The notes below the pieces were generated by a model. It was given only the letters and a program-made list of their open reading frames with translations, made no database searches and was not told the origin of the DNA. The translations under genes were made by a program, and so were the position numbers. This document shows positions 51,746 through 61,820 of a DNA stretch of 64,000 nt, one piece after another. This DNA is from Chloroflexota bacterium (lineage in GTDB: Bacteria > Chloroflexota > Limnocylindria > P2-11E): assembly GCA_027310565.1 (NCBI GenBank), contig DAIDAP010000036.1, positions 26,896 through 90,895 on the forward strand. The letters are read 5' to 3'. Numbering within the stretch: position 1 is the first letter of the stretch; every line of letters begins with the position of its first letter.

Positions 51746-53110
51746 GTGTCTGTTGTCGCTGCGCCGCATGGTCGCCTAGCCTTCCTGGTCTACGGCGTGA
51801 TCGGGGCCGGGCTGGTGGTCCTAGTCCAGGTCTCGGTCCCTCTGCCCGTCGGCCTTGACCTTGGGCGCATCTTCTTCTGGACGGCGATTGCCCTCGCGCT
51901 CGCTGCACTGCCGGTGCGGCTACCCGGCGGCATCGTCGCCCATACGACTACGGCCCCTCTTATTGCTGCCGTCTTTGACTCCCTCCTTCCCAATCCCTTC
52001 GCTCTCGTCTGGGTTGCACTCATTGGAACCGTCGAGCTACGCGACCTCCGGCGCCAGTTGCCCCTGTGGGGAACTGCCTACAACCGCTTCGCGTATGTCC
52101 TTTCGGCCTACGCGAGTTACCTCGCCGTTCAGGCATCGAACGCCGCAATCCGCCCCGACGATCCTCTGGGCATCATCGCCCAGATCGTTTTGGCCGGCAT
52201 CGCCTTTAGCTTTGTCAATATGCTGCTCGCAGTAAGCCTCGCGAGTGTCCGAACGAGCACGCCATTCGCGCGGGTCTGGTCCCTAAGCATCGCGAACGTC
52301 TTGAGTGGTCTTGTGGCCCTCGTGCCCCTTGGTTGGCTCATGGCCGAGATCGCCATGAAGGTCGGTCTGTGGGCGGCCGCGATGTTCATGGTTCCGCTGT
52401 ATCTCGCCCGCTTCGCGTTCAGCAAGTACGCCGAGACGCGCGAGCTCTTCTTCGGAACCGTGAGCGCACTGTCACAGGCGATCGATGCGAAGGATGGATT
52501 CACACGGGGCCATGCCGACCGCGTCTCACGTATCGCCGGCGCGATCGCGCGTGAGCTGAACGTCCCCGAGCGCCAGATCGAGCAGATCGAGCTCGCGGGC
52601 CTCCTCCACGACATCGGGAAGATCGGTGTCGAGGACCGCATCCTCATGAAGCCGCAGCGGCTCGAGGCGGACGAGCAGGAGCTCATGCGCCGGCATCCGA
52701 TCTACGGCGCGTCGATCCTGGAGCCGTCGGCGGCGCTCCGACCACTCGTCCCCATCGTGCTGCACCACCATGAGAACTACGACGGCAGCGGGTACCCGGA
52801 AGGGCTGAAGGGCGAGGAGATCCCGATCGGCGCGCGGATCATGATCGTGGCCGACGCCTACGAGGCGATGACCTCCGATCGCATCTACCGCAAGGCGATC
52901 GGGCACGACAATGCCATGGAGCAGCTCAACAAGCACAAGGGCCGTCAGTTCGATCCGAAGGTCGTCCGGGCGCTGGAGCAGGTCGTGAGCTCGAAGGGGT
53001 CCGCGGCTTTCGAGATGAGCGATCTGCCGCCGATCAACTACGAGACGCTCGCGGAGCTGCGCCGCCGGCTCGCTCGCGAACCGATGGTTCGCGACGCCCA
53101 TGCTGGCTAG
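51746..53110 (+). CDS. HD-GYP domain phosphodiesterase, membrane anchored
   Basis: 454 aa. N-terminal about 230 residues contain six or seven membrane helices, a sensor-like region. The C-terminal HD-GYP domain has HD in LAGLLHDIGKIGVEDRILMKP, HHENYDGSGYPEGLKGEEIPIGARIMIVADAYEAMTSDR, and the start helix FTRGHADRVSRIAGAIAREL. Expected to hydrolyse c-di-GMP or related dinucleotides. The gene overlaps the DUF5317-MFS gene by 11 nt. Confidence 0.93.
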   Translation: MSVVAAPHGRLAFLVYGVIGAGLVVLVQVSVPLPVGLDLGRIFFWTAIALALAALPVRLPGGIVAHTTTAPLIAAVFDSLLPNPFALVWVALIGTVELRDLRRQLPLWGTAYNRFAYVLSAYASYLAVQASNAAIRPDDPLGIIAQIVLAGIAFSFVNMLLAVSLASVRTSTPFARVWSLSIANVLSGLVALVPLGWLMAEIAMKVGLWAAAMFMVPLYLARFAFSKYAETRELFFGTVSALSQAIDAKDGFTRGHADRVSRIAGAIARELNVPERQIEQIELAGLLHDIGKIGVEDRILMKPQRLEADEQELMRRHPIYGASILEPSAALRPLVPIVLHHHENYDGSGYPEGLKGEEIPIGARIMIVADAYEAMTSDRIYRKAIGHDNAMEQLNKHKGRQFDPKVVRALEQVVSSKGSAAFEMSDLPPINYETLAELRRRLAREPMVRDAHAG

Positions 53111-54806
53111 TGGAGTCCTCGCCGGCATAGCAGCGGGCATCGCGTTCGGGGGCGATTGGCGAAGGCTCAGCACACTCACGCTGCGCCTGTGGCCGCTCCT
53201 GGTGCTCGCGGCGCTGGCCCGCGCCGCGACGTTCTTCGATCCCAACCTACCGCTGTGGTTGTACCTCGCGGGCTACGCCGGCATCGCGCTCGTCGCGGCG
53301 GCGAACTGGGGGCTTCCGGGCGCGGCGCTCATCGCGGTCGGCACGACGATGAACATGGCCGCAATCTCGCTCAACTCCGGCATGCCGTACGATCCCGCGC
53401 TGGTCGCCAGCGTCGGCGCTCGGATCCCGTCCGGCGAGTTCTACGTGATCCTGGACGCGTCGACCCGGCTGCCGTTCTTCGCCGACGTCGTGCCGATCGG
53501 ACCTCTCCGCGGCGTCTACAGCGTCGGCGATCTGCTCATCGCGCTGGGCGGCTTCCTCATCCCGTTCATGTGGCTCCAGCCGACCCCGCAGGCCGACGCC
53601 ACGCGACATCAGCTGCGCTCCACGAACTTCGCGCTCTTCTGGCTCGCGCAGGTCATCAGCAAGTTCGGAGACCCCATCACGGTCATCGCGCTGACGTTCG
53701 CGACGTACCGACTGACGCAGTCCGCCCTGGTCACCGCGCTCGCCGTCGCGACCGCGACGATCCCGAACGCGGTGTTCGGCTTCGTCGGCGGCGCGGTGGC
53801 CGACGCGATCGGGACCCGGCGGGCGATGCTCTGGTCGGACATCACGCGCGTCGCGCTCGTCGCGCTGATCCCGCCCCTGCTCGCCGCGGAGGTACCGCTG
53901 GTCTACGTCTTCGTCCTGGCGTTCCTCTCCGGCATCGCCGGGGCGATCTTCAACCCGGCACGCGCCGCGATCGTCCCGGCGCTGATCTCGCGGGAGCGGC
54001 TGGCCGCGGCGAACTCGCTGGTCTTCGCCTCGGACCGCGCGGTCGAGATCGTCGGGGCGCTCGCGGCCGGGGTCTTCGTCGCGACGGTCGGCGACGCCGC
54101 GTTCTACCTGGACGCGCTCACCTTCGCCGTCTCGGCGGTGCTGCTCTCACGTCTGGTGGTGATCGAGGAGCCGCGCAGCTTCCGGTGGTCGGCGCTCCTC
54201 GGAGACGTGGGTGCCGGCCTGTCGTTCCTGCGTGCGTCCACGGTGCTGTGGTCGAACACGGTCTTCTCGCTCATCGCGCAGGTCGCCAATCCGGTGATCA
54301 ACACGCTCGCGCCGGTCCTCCTGGTGCGCCGGTTCGCGGGCAACGACGCGGCCATGGGCGCGGTGTTGTTCGGCGGATCGGAGGCGGCGATCGCGCTCGG
54401 CGCGGTCGTCGGCAGCGCCGTCCTGCCCGGCTACATCGGCCGTCTGCGCAAGGGTCGGGCCCTCATCACCGGTTTCCTCCTCACCGGCGCGATGATCATC
54501 GCCATCGCGGCGGCGCCGACCTACCCCGTGGCCGTCGCCCTGTTCGCGGTGCTCGGCTTCACGAACGTGCTCTTCTACGTCCCGACCGTCACCATCCTCC
54601 AGGAGTTCACCCCGCAGGAGATGACCGCGCGCGTCTTCGGCGCGCGCTACGCGCTCACGAACCTCAGCTGGCTGCCCGTCATCTTCCTCGGTGGCTATGT
54701 CGGCGATCTCGTCGGGGTCGACGTGCTGATCGCCGCGGCCGGTGCCATCACGCTCGTCGCGGCGCTCGCCGCGACGCTCGTCCCCTCCATCCGCGACGTT
54801 CCCTGA
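53100..54806 (+). CDS. DUF5317-MFS fusion transporter
   Basis: 568 aa. Residues 1-160 are membrane text of the DUF5317 kind (GVLAGIAAGIAFGGDWRRLSTLTLRLWPLLVLAALARAATFF...LNSGMPYDPALV). From about residue 165 a 12-helix MFS_3-type exporter begins: NFALFWLAQVISKFGDPITVIALTFATYRLT, VADAIGTRRAMLWSDITRVALVALIPP, and FTPQEMTARVFGARYALTNLSWLPVIFLGGYVGDL. MFS_3 members often export siderophores or drugs. The HD-GYP gene overlaps it, so the two may be linked. The substrate is unknown. Confidence 0.83.
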   Translation: MLASGVLAGIAAGIAFGGDWRRLSTLTLRLWPLLVLAALARAATFFDPNLPLWLYLAGYAGIALVAAANWGLPGAALIAVGTTMNMAAISLNSGMPYDPALVASVGARIPSGEFYVILDASTRLPFFADVVPIGPLRGVYSVGDLLIALGGFLIPFMWLQPTPQADATRHQLRSTNFALFWLAQVISKFGDPITVIALTFATYRLTQSALVTALAVATATIPNAVFGFVGGAVADAIGTRRAMLWSDITRVALVALIPPLLAAEVPLVYVFVLAFLSGIAGAIFNPARAAIVPALISRERLAAANSLVFASDRAVEIVGALAAGVFVATVGDAAFYLDALTFAVSAVLLSRLVVIEEPRSFRWSALLGDVGAGLSFLRASTVLWSNTVFSLIAQVANPVINTLAPVLLVRRFAGNDAAMGAVLFGGSEAAIALGAVVGSAVLPGYIGRLRKGRALITGFLLTGAMIIAIAAAPTYPVAVALFAVLGFTNVLFYVPTVTILQEFTPQEMTARVFGARYALTNLSWLPVIFLGGYVGDLVGVDVLIAAAGAITLVAALAATLVPSIRDVP

Positions 54807-54845
54807 CCCTGCGCGGCAGGCGCGGCCGTCGGTGACCCGGCCGAT

Positions 54846-54851
54846 TTGACA
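54846..54851 (+). promoter_or_regulatory. TTGACA -35 candidate upstream of the sigma-54 response regulator
   Basis: TTGACA with GAGACT 18 nt downstream is the best promoter in this 140-nt gap. It would give a leader of about 70 nt, and so it differs from the leaderless starts of this window. Confidence 0.3.
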
Positions 54852-54947
54852 TGTACGCTTCGCGGCACAGAGACTGTGCCAGCGAACGGGGACGACCGCT
54901 CGCAGCCGTTCGATTCGAGGCCCGTTGGGAAGGAACCGTACAGAATC

Positions 54948-56339
<1,392 letters not shown>

Positions 56340-56348
56340 GAGGTCGCC

Positions 56349-56603
56349 GTGTTCACCCTGCTGCGCGTCGCGAGCCGCTCGTTCGCGGCCGGGTTCGTCG
56401 TTGGGATCCTCGTCGCGCCCGGCCCGGGCGCGGAGACGCGTCGGCGCTTGAGCGAGGCGATCGCGACGGCTCTGCGGAGCGTGCTGGCGCTCGCGGCGCT
56501 GCCGCCCGTCGAGCCGCGCCGCGCGCTCACGGACGGTCACGGCGAGCCCGCGCCGGCGCGACGCCGCCGCTCCCGCGCCAGACGCGATGCCGGCGCGTCG
56601 TAA
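56349..56603 (+). CDS. YtxH-like small protein
   Basis: 84 aa, GTG start behind AGGAGG. One hydrophobic segment (SFAAGFVVGILVAPGPGAETRRRLSEA) has the GxLxAPxxGxETRxxL pattern of YtxH-type general-stress proteins. The rest is Arg-rich and unordered. It overlaps the next gene by 17 nt. Confidence 0.6.
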   Translation: MFTLLRVASRSFAAGFVVGILVAPGPGAETRRRLSEAIATALRSVLALAALPPVEPRRALTDGHGEPAPARRRRSRARRDAGAS

Positions 56604-56811
56604 GAGCACCGGCGGCGTCGTCCGCCTGACCGAATCGAGCGGCGCGTCCTCGCGCGGCTGGGAGGCGGCCGTCGCCGCGGCCGTGCGGGCGAGCGAGGTC
56701 GCGAGGCCGATCGGCGTCGAGGTGTCCCGCCTGTGGGCGGACTGGGACGGCCGCAAGCTCTCCCGCTACCACGCGACGGTGAAGGTCGCTTACCGTCAGT
56801 CTCTGAAGTAG
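56587..56811 (+). CDS. Dodecin-like small protein
   Basis: 74 aa. The pattern SSRGWEAAVAAAVRASEVARPIGVEVSRLWADWDGRKLSRYHATVKVAYRQ fits the helix-flanked beta-sheet of dodecins (flavin-storing dodecamers), with ESSxxSWExAVxxAV near the N-terminus. The usual conserved Trp of the flavin pocket is not clear. The ATG overlaps the previous gene, so translation is probably coupled. Confidence 0.5.
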   Translation: MPARRKSTGGVVRLTESSGASSRGWEAAVAAAVRASEVARPIGVEVSRLWADWDGRKLSRYHATVKVAYRQSLK

Positions 56812-56846
56812 CCAACTGTCGCGCTTCTTGACATACTGGCTCCCGC

Positions 56847-57437
56847 ATGGCCGGTAGCCCGACCGATCCGCTGTGGCGCGTGCTCGTCGCGAACGACGCC
56901 GAGCTGCTCGGGCGGCTGCGCCTCTCCGCCGCCGAGGCGGCGCGCGTCTGCGACGTGACACCGCGGCAGCTCATCTACTGGACGAAGAAGGGGCTGGTGA
57001 AGCCGTCGGCCGACGGGGCCGGGCCCGGTTCGTACGACGTCTACGCGATGGAGAAGGTGATCCGCATCCGTCAGGCCCTGGCGAAGGGCTATTCCCTCGA
57101 AAAGGCCGCGCAGCTCGTGCAGCGCGAGCTCACGGCGCTGCACGGAGAGGCGAAGCGGCTCGACCAGATGGGCCCCGAGGAGCTGGAGGACGAGCTGCGC
57201 GCGCGGCTCGAGCGCCTGGAGGAGCGTGTCGCGGTTCTGCGGCGCAGCCTGCCGGCCGCCCTCTCGCTGGCCCGGCTGCGCCGCGCGGTCGCCGAGCTCG
57301 AGCGCCTCCAGGCGCACGGCGCGCTCGACAGCTCCGCGGCGACCGGTGAAGGTGGGAAGGCGCTCGTCCTGCGGCTCGGACGCGCGGTGGACGAGCTCGA
57401 GCTCCTGCTCCGCGAGGTCCAGCCCGCCGCCGTCTAG
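56847..57437 (+). CDS. MerR-family transcriptional regulator
   Basis: 196 aa. N-terminal winged helix: LRLSAAEAARVCDVTPRQLIYWTKKGLVKPSADGAGPGSYDVYAMEKVIRIRQALAKGYSLEKAAQLV, followed by a long helical dimerisation region (ELEDELRARLERLEERVAVLRRSLP...ELERLQAHGAL). No metal-binding cysteines are seen, so it is probably not a metal regulator. Direct TTGACATACTGG text lies upstream. Confidence 0.9.
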   Translation: MAGSPTDPLWRVLVANDAELLGRLRLSAAEAARVCDVTPRQLIYWTKKGLVKPSADGAGPGSYDVYAMEKVIRIRQALAKGYSLEKAAQLVQRELTALHGEAKRLDQMGPEELEDELRARLERLEERVAVLRRSLPAALSLARLRRAVAELERLQAHGALDSSAATGEGGKALVLRLGRAVDELELLLREVQPAAV

Positions 57438-57440
57438 CCT
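57435..57440 (+). promoter_or_regulatory. -10 hexamer TAGCCT, 8 nt before murT
   Basis: TAGCCT ends 8 nt before the GTG at 57449, overlapping the end of the MerR gene. No Shine-Dalgarno sequence is visible, so a leaderless start is likely. Confidence 0.4.
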
Positions 57441-57448
57441 GTTCGGTC

Positions 57449-58840
57449 GTGCCCGACTCCCTCGCCACGCTCGCCAACGCCGCGGGCAAGATCACGCGAC
57501 TCGGCCTCACGCTCTCCGGTCGCGGTGGCACCGCGCTCCCCGGTCTGGTCACGCTGCAGCTCGATCCGGACTTCATCGCGGCGGCGACGCGCGCGCTCCC
57601 GCACGGCGTCGTCCTCGTCTCGGGCACGAACGGGAAGACGACGACGGCGCGCATGCTCTCCGACGTCGCGCGCGCCGCCGGGTGGCAGCCGATCCACAAC
57701 CGCTCGGGATCGAACCTCGAGCGCGGCATCGCCGGCGCGCTCCTCGCCGACGCGACCTGGCGCGGCGAGCCGCGCGGCGACCTCGGGCTGTTCGAGGTGG
57801 ACGAGGCGTCGCTGCCGCGCGTCCTGGGCCGTGTGCGGCCGCGGGCCGTCGTGATCACGAACCTCTTCCGCGACCAGCTCGACCGCTACTTCGAGCTCGA
57901 CCAGCTCGCGCGCCGCATCGGCGACGCGATCGCGGCGCTCGACCCGTCGGTCACGCTCGTGCTGAACGCCGACGACCCGATCGTGGCGTCCCTCGGCCCG
58001 CGTCACCGCGGCGCCGCGCTCTACTTCGGCGTCGACGACCCGTCGGTGGGCGGCAGCGTACCGCAGGCGATCAGCGACGCGACACGCTGCCCCCGCTGCC
58101 GCGCGCCGCTGCGCTACGCGCGCGTCGTCCTCGCGCACGAGGGCGACTGGTCCTGCACGTCTTGCGGCCTGACGCGCCCGGCGCGGGACGTGAGCGCGTC
58201 GCGCGTCGCGCTCGCCGCGGCCGGGAGCGAGGTCGCGCTCGGCGGACCGGTCCCCGGCGCGTTCGACGACCTGCGCGTCCCGCTCCCCGGCCTCTACAAC
58301 GTGTACAACGCGCTCGCGACCGTCGCCGCCGCGCGCGCGCTGGACATCGAGCGCGCGACGGTGACGCGCGCCATCGGATCGTTCCGCGCGGCGTTCGGAC
58401 GGCTCGAGCAGGTGGACGTCGCCGGGCGCTCCGTGCGTCTCGTGCTGGTGAAGAACCCCGCGGGCTTCAACGCCGCGATCGCCGCGCTGCTCGAGACCGG
58501 CCGCCGCCCCCGGCTCCTCGCCGCGCTGAACGATCGGGACGCCGACGGGCGCGACGTGTCCTGGATCTGGGACGCGGACTTCGAGTCGCTCGCGCCGTCC
58601 GTCGACCACGCCGTCGTGACCGGTCTGCGCTCGCGCGACCTCGCGAACCGCCTGAAGTACGCGGGCGTCCCGCGCGAGCGCGTCGACGTCGTCGACGGCT
58701 GGGCCGCCGCGATCGACCGTGCCGTCGGTGGCGTCCCGCGCGGCGGCGAGCTCGTCGTCCTCGCGACCTACACGGCGATGCTCGCGCTCCGCGGCGAGCT
58801 CGCGCGGCGCGGGCACGTCGCGCCGTTCTGGGAGGATTGA
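57449..58840 (+). CDS. murT: Lipid II isoglutaminyl synthase, ligase subunit MurT
   Basis: 463 aa. Mur-ligase fold: ATP-binding VLVSGTNGKTTTARMLSDV, LFEVDEASLPRVL, ITNLFRDQLDRYFELDQLARRI, the zinc-finger insertion CPRCRAPLRYARVVLAHEGDWSCTSC, and PGLYNVYNALATVAAARAL. The Mur-ligase and the zinc ribbon identify MurT rather than MurC-F. With GatD it converts D-Glu of lipid II to D-isoglutamine in Gram-positive cell walls. It starts within 5 nt before gatD. Confidence 0.95.
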   Translation: MPDSLATLANAAGKITRLGLTLSGRGGTALPGLVTLQLDPDFIAAATRALPHGVVLVSGTNGKTTTARMLSDVARAAGWQPIHNRSGSNLERGIAGALLADATWRGEPRGDLGLFEVDEASLPRVLGRVRPRAVVITNLFRDQLDRYFELDQLARRIGDAIAALDPSVTLVLNADDPIVASLGPRHRGAALYFGVDDPSVGGSVPQAISDATRCPRCRAPLRYARVVLAHEGDWSCTSCGLTRPARDVSASRVALAAAGSEVALGGPVPGAFDDLRVPLPGLYNVYNALATVAAARALDIERATVTRAIGSFRAAFGRLEQVDVAGRSVRLVLVKNPAGFNAAIAALLETGRRPRLLAALNDRDADGRDVSWIWDADFESLAPSVDHAVVTGLRSRDLANRLKYAGVPRERVDVVDGWAAAIDRAVGGVPRGGELVVLATYTAMLALRGELARRGHVAPFWED

Positions 58841-58844
58841 GCGA

Positions 58845-59570
58845 GTGGACCTGCGCATCGCGCACCTGTACCCCGACCTCATGAGCATCTACGGCGATCG
58901 CGGCAACGTCCTCGCGCTCGCGCAGCGCGCGCGCTGGCGCGACGTCGCGGTCGAGGTGCGCCCGTACAGCGCGGGCGTGCCGTTCGACGCCGAGTGGCCC
59001 GACCTCCTCTTCTTCGGCGGCGGACAGGACGTGGGGCAGGACATCGTCGGCGCCGACCTCGCGGGGCCAGGCGGCGACGCGGTGCGCCGCATGGTCGCGG
59101 GCGGCGCCGCGGCGCTGCTCGTCTGCGGCGGGTACCAGCTCTTCGGCCACGAGTACGTGCCGGAGCAGGGCGCGCCGATCCCGGGGCTCGGCATGCTCGA
59201 CGTGCGCACGCGCGCCGGGAAGAAGCGCTTCGTCGGCAATCTCGTCGCCGACACGCCCGACGGCCGGCTCGTGGGGTTCGAGAACCACAGCGGACGCACC
59301 TACCTGGGCCCCGAGGCGAAGCCGCTCGGCACCGTCGTCGTCGGCCACGGCAACAACGGCGAGGACCGGACCGAGGGCGCGGTGCAGGGCCGTGTCATCG
59401 GCACCTACAGCCACGGCTCGTGCCTGCCGAAGAACCCCTGGCTCGCGGACAAGCTGCTCGGGTGGGCGCTCGAGCGGCGGCACGGCGCGGTCAGCCTGCG
59501 GCCGCTCGACGACGCCGAGGAGCGCGCCGCGAGCGAGCAGGCCGCCCTCGTCGCGCGCGCGCGACCCTAG
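58845..59570 (+). CDS. gatD: Lipid II isoglutaminyl synthase, glutamine amidotransferase subunit GatD
   Basis: 241 aa from the GTG at 58845. Cobyric-acid-synthase-type glutaminase: LRIAHLYPDLMSIYGDRGNVLAL, LLFFGGGQDVGQDIV, catalytic Cys in LLVCGGYQLFG, and His in GTYSHGSCLPKNPWLAD. Supplies ammonia to MurT. The murT-gatD pair fixes a Gram-positive-type wall. Confidence 0.95.
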   Translation: MDLRIAHLYPDLMSIYGDRGNVLALAQRARWRDVAVEVRPYSAGVPFDAEWPDLLFFGGGQDVGQDIVGADLAGPGGDAVRRMVAGGAAALLVCGGYQLFGHEYVPEQGAPIPGLGMLDVRTRAGKKRFVGNLVADTPDGRLVGFENHSGRTYLGPEAKPLGTVVVGHGNNGEDRTEGAVQGRVIGTYSHGSCLPKNPWLADKLLGWALERRHGAVSLRPLDDAEERAASEQAALVARARP

Positions 59571-59633
59571 TACCGCGGTACCGCCCGCGCCTCCTCTTCG
59601 TGCCGCGCCACGAATGGCGTTCGATCCGCTCCG

Positions 59634-60662
59634 ATGCGTGTGCGTCCGCTCCTCGTCGGTCTCGCGCTTGCGATGCCCCTCGCGGCCGCGTCGCATATCG
59701 CGTCGGCGGACGACGGCTCGCCCAGCGCGAGCCCGTCGCCGCGGCCTCCCTTCGTGGTGCTCCGCCCTTTCGCGGAGCCGACCGGGCCGATCACCGCGGT
59801 CGGCGGGCGCGTGCCCGAGATCGTCCTGCTCGTCGGCGGGTTCGGCTCGGACAACGGCGACGACGCGTTCGGTGAGCTGACGGCCAGCCTGGTCTCCAAC
59901 GGGCTCGTCGTGCGGCGCTTCGGCGCCGACGACTCGTTCCGGTACGACACGCTGGGCTCGATCGACCAGAGCGCCGACACGCTGTGCGCCGCCGTGCGCT
60001 CGGCGGCGCGCGAGTACGCGGCGGTGAGCATCGTGGCGCACTCGATGGGCGGCGTCGTCGTCGATCGGGCGATGAGCCGGTGCATGACCGGCGGCGAGGT
60101 CGCGACGTACGTCGCGTGGTCGTCGCCGCACGCCGGGAGCAGCGTCGCGCGGCGCGGCCAGGACGCGCTCGCGCTCGCCGGCGACGCGCGCTCGGACCTC
60201 GCCGGGCTGCTCGCGGGCCTCGGCCCCAGTCTCGATACGGCCGCGGCTCGCGACCTGGCGTCGCCTCCCGCGCGCACGCCGGTTCCCGGTCCGGTCCGCC
60301 TCGACCTGCGCGAGGCGACCGACCTCCTGGTCCCCTCGCGCGACGCGCGCGACGGCGCGGTCACGCAGCGGACCCTGCTCGGCAGCCTGGAGGGGCACGG
60401 CGGGATCCTCACCGACGATCGCGCGATCGAGCTCACCGAGCGCACCATCCTCGAGCGCCGCGTCCCGCCGGACGACCGCGGCGCGCTGCTCCAGGGCGCG
60501 AGCGCGGCGCTCGCCGGGCTCGTCGACCTCCTCGGCGGTCGCCTGCTGGAGGCGCTCTTCGTCGTCGCGGCGCTCGCGGGCCTGACGCTGCGGGCGCGGC
60601 GCTTCCTCATCGACCCGGTGCTCCAGCCGGACTGGCGGCGGTACCTGCCGTGGTCCGGCTGA
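59634..60662 (+). CDS. Secreted alpha/beta-hydrolase (lipase-like) with membrane tail
   Basis: 342 aa. N-terminal signal peptide (PLLVGLALAMPLAAASHIASADD) and Ser/Pro linker; alpha/beta-hydrolase with nucleophile VAHSMGGVVVDRA, oxyanion region VGGFGSDNGDD, and His in EGHGGILTDD. A single C-terminal membrane helix (LLEALFVVAALAGLTLRARRF) anchors it. Expected to be a lipase, esterase or acyltransferase on the outside. It overlaps the first TadE-like gene by 13 nt, suggesting a link to the pilus operon. Confidence 0.8.
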   Translation: MRVRPLLVGLALAMPLAAASHIASADDGSPSASPSPRPPFVVLRPFAEPTGPITAVGGRVPEIVLLVGGFGSDNGDDAFGELTASLVSNGLVVRRFGADDSFRYDTLGSIDQSADTLCAAVRSAAREYAAVSIVAHSMGGVVVDRAMSRCMTGGEVATYVAWSSPHAGSSVARRGQDALALAGDARSDLAGLLAGLGPSLDTAAARDLASPPARTPVPGPVRLDLREATDLLVPSRDARDGAVTQRTLLGSLEGHGGILTDDRAIELTERTILERRVPPDDRGALLQGASAALAGLVDLLGGRLLEALFVVAALAGLTLRARRFLIDPVLQPDWRRYLPWSG

Positions 60663-61054
60663 GCGGCGAGCGGGGCCAGGCGATCGTCGAGCTCGCGCTG
60701 GTGCTCCCGGTGCTCCTCGCCTCCGGCATCGCGATCGTCCTCGTCGCCGAGATCGGGGTCGCGCGTCTGGCGCTCCAGAACGCCGTCGCCGAGGGCGCTC
60801 GGGCCGGCGCGCTCACGAACGACGACGCGCAGATCCGGCGGACGCTCGCGGCGGCGGTCGCGCCGCTTCCGCCCGACCAGGTCGTGACGGAGATCGCGCC
60901 CGCGGCGGACGCGCCCCCGCGCTCCGGCGACCCGCGCGGCGCGCTGCTCACCGTCAGCGCGAGCTACCGCGTGCCGCTGCCGCTCGCGTTCGTCGGTCTC
61001 GGCGAGATCACCGTGCGTGCGTCGACCGTGCGCCGTGTCGAGTGGACGCCGTGA
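60650..61054 (+). CDS. TadE-like pseudopilin/pilus assembly protein (A)
   Basis: 134 aa from the GTG at 60650, overlapping the hydrolase gene by 13 nt. TadE-type N-terminus GERGQAIVELALVLPVLLASGIAIVLVAEIGVARLALQNAVAEGARAGAL, the conserved ERG...E pattern plus helix. Overlaps the next gene by GTGA. Confidence 0.83.
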   Translation: MVRLSGERGQAIVELALVLPVLLASGIAIVLVAEIGVARLALQNAVAEGARAGALTNDDAQIRRTLAAAVAPLPPDQVVTEIAPAADAPPRSGDPRGALLTVSASYRVPLPLAFVGLGEITVRASTVRRVEWTP

Positions 61055-61422
61055 GCGACGAGCGCGGCCAGGCGCTGGTCCTCGCGGTGCTCATGCTGGC
61101 GATGGCGGCCGTCGCGATCGGCGGTCTCCGTCTCGCGCAGGACCGCATCCTCGCCGCGGAGCAGGGTCGCCGCGCCGGGGAGGCCGCCGTCGAGGCGGCG
61201 GCCGCGGTCGTCGCCGACGCCCTCGCGGCGGGTCAGGACGTCCGCGGTGGCGCCGTCGCGGCGCGCGCGCGGTCGGCCGCGGCGGACCTCTCGCGGCGGA
61301 ACGGCGGCGGCGCGGTGTCGGACGTCGCGGTCGCGTGTGGAGCGCGCTGGACCGTGGTGCGCATCCGCGTGGAGGACGCGAGCTACAGCGCCGCGATCGA
61401 GGCGACGTGCTCCCCGCGCTGA
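61051..61422 (+). CDS. TadE/TadG-like protein (B)
   Basis: 123 aa from the GTG at 61051. Short TadE-like text: DERGQALVLAVLMLAMAAVAIGGLRLAQDRILAAEQGRRAGEAAVEAAAAVVADALA. Resembles actinobacterial helicase/secretion neighbourhood TadE-like proteins. Pilin-like role inferred. Confidence 0.75.
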   Translation: MSDERGQALVLAVLMLAMAAVAIGGLRLAQDRILAAEQGRRAGEAAVEAAAAVVADALAAGQDVRGGAVAARARSAAADLSRRNGGGAVSDVAVACGARWTVVRIRVEDASYSAAIEATCSPR

Positions 61423-61439
61423 CCGCCTCGCGGCGCCGC

Positions 61440-61820
61440 GTGACGCCGCGTCGCCTCGCGCTCGCCGCCGCGTCCGCCGTGCTCACCGCTGCGTCGGTCG
61501 GCACGGCGCTCGCGGCGCCGGCCGAGATGCCGCCGCCGGCTCTCGCCGATGCGCTCGCGCCGTCGACGTGGGCGATGGAGGTGCCCGCGGCGTGGCTCGC
61601 CACGGTGCCGGCGGGACTGCGGGCCGGTGACCGCATCGACCTGCTCGCGACGCGCACGGGCGAGCGCGCCTACGCGGTCCCGATCGCGTTCGCGCTGCGG
61701 GTCATGTCGAACGGCGCGGGCGGCCTCGTCCTCGAGGTGGACGAGGGCGACGCGGTCGCGCTCGCGACGGCGCGCGGCGGAGGTCTGCTCATCGTCCCGA
61801 TCCTCCGCTCGACACGGTGA
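61440..61820 (+). CDS. CpaB/RcpC-like short secreted protein
   Basis: 126 aa from the GTG at 61440 with a clear signal peptide (TPRRLALAAASAVLTAASVGTALA); GTG at 61407 is an alternative. The rest, APSTWAMEVPAAWLATVPAGLRAGDRIDLLATRTGERAYAVPIAF, has the flavour of the SAF/CpaB domain, but is short. Overlaps the CpaE-like gene by 4 nt. Confidence 0.55.
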   Translation: MTPRRLALAAASAVLTAASVGTALAAPAEMPPPALADALAPSTWAMEVPAAWLATVPAGLRAGDRIDLLATRTGERAYAVPIAFALRVMSNGAGGLVLEVDEGDAVALATARGGGLLIVPILRSTR

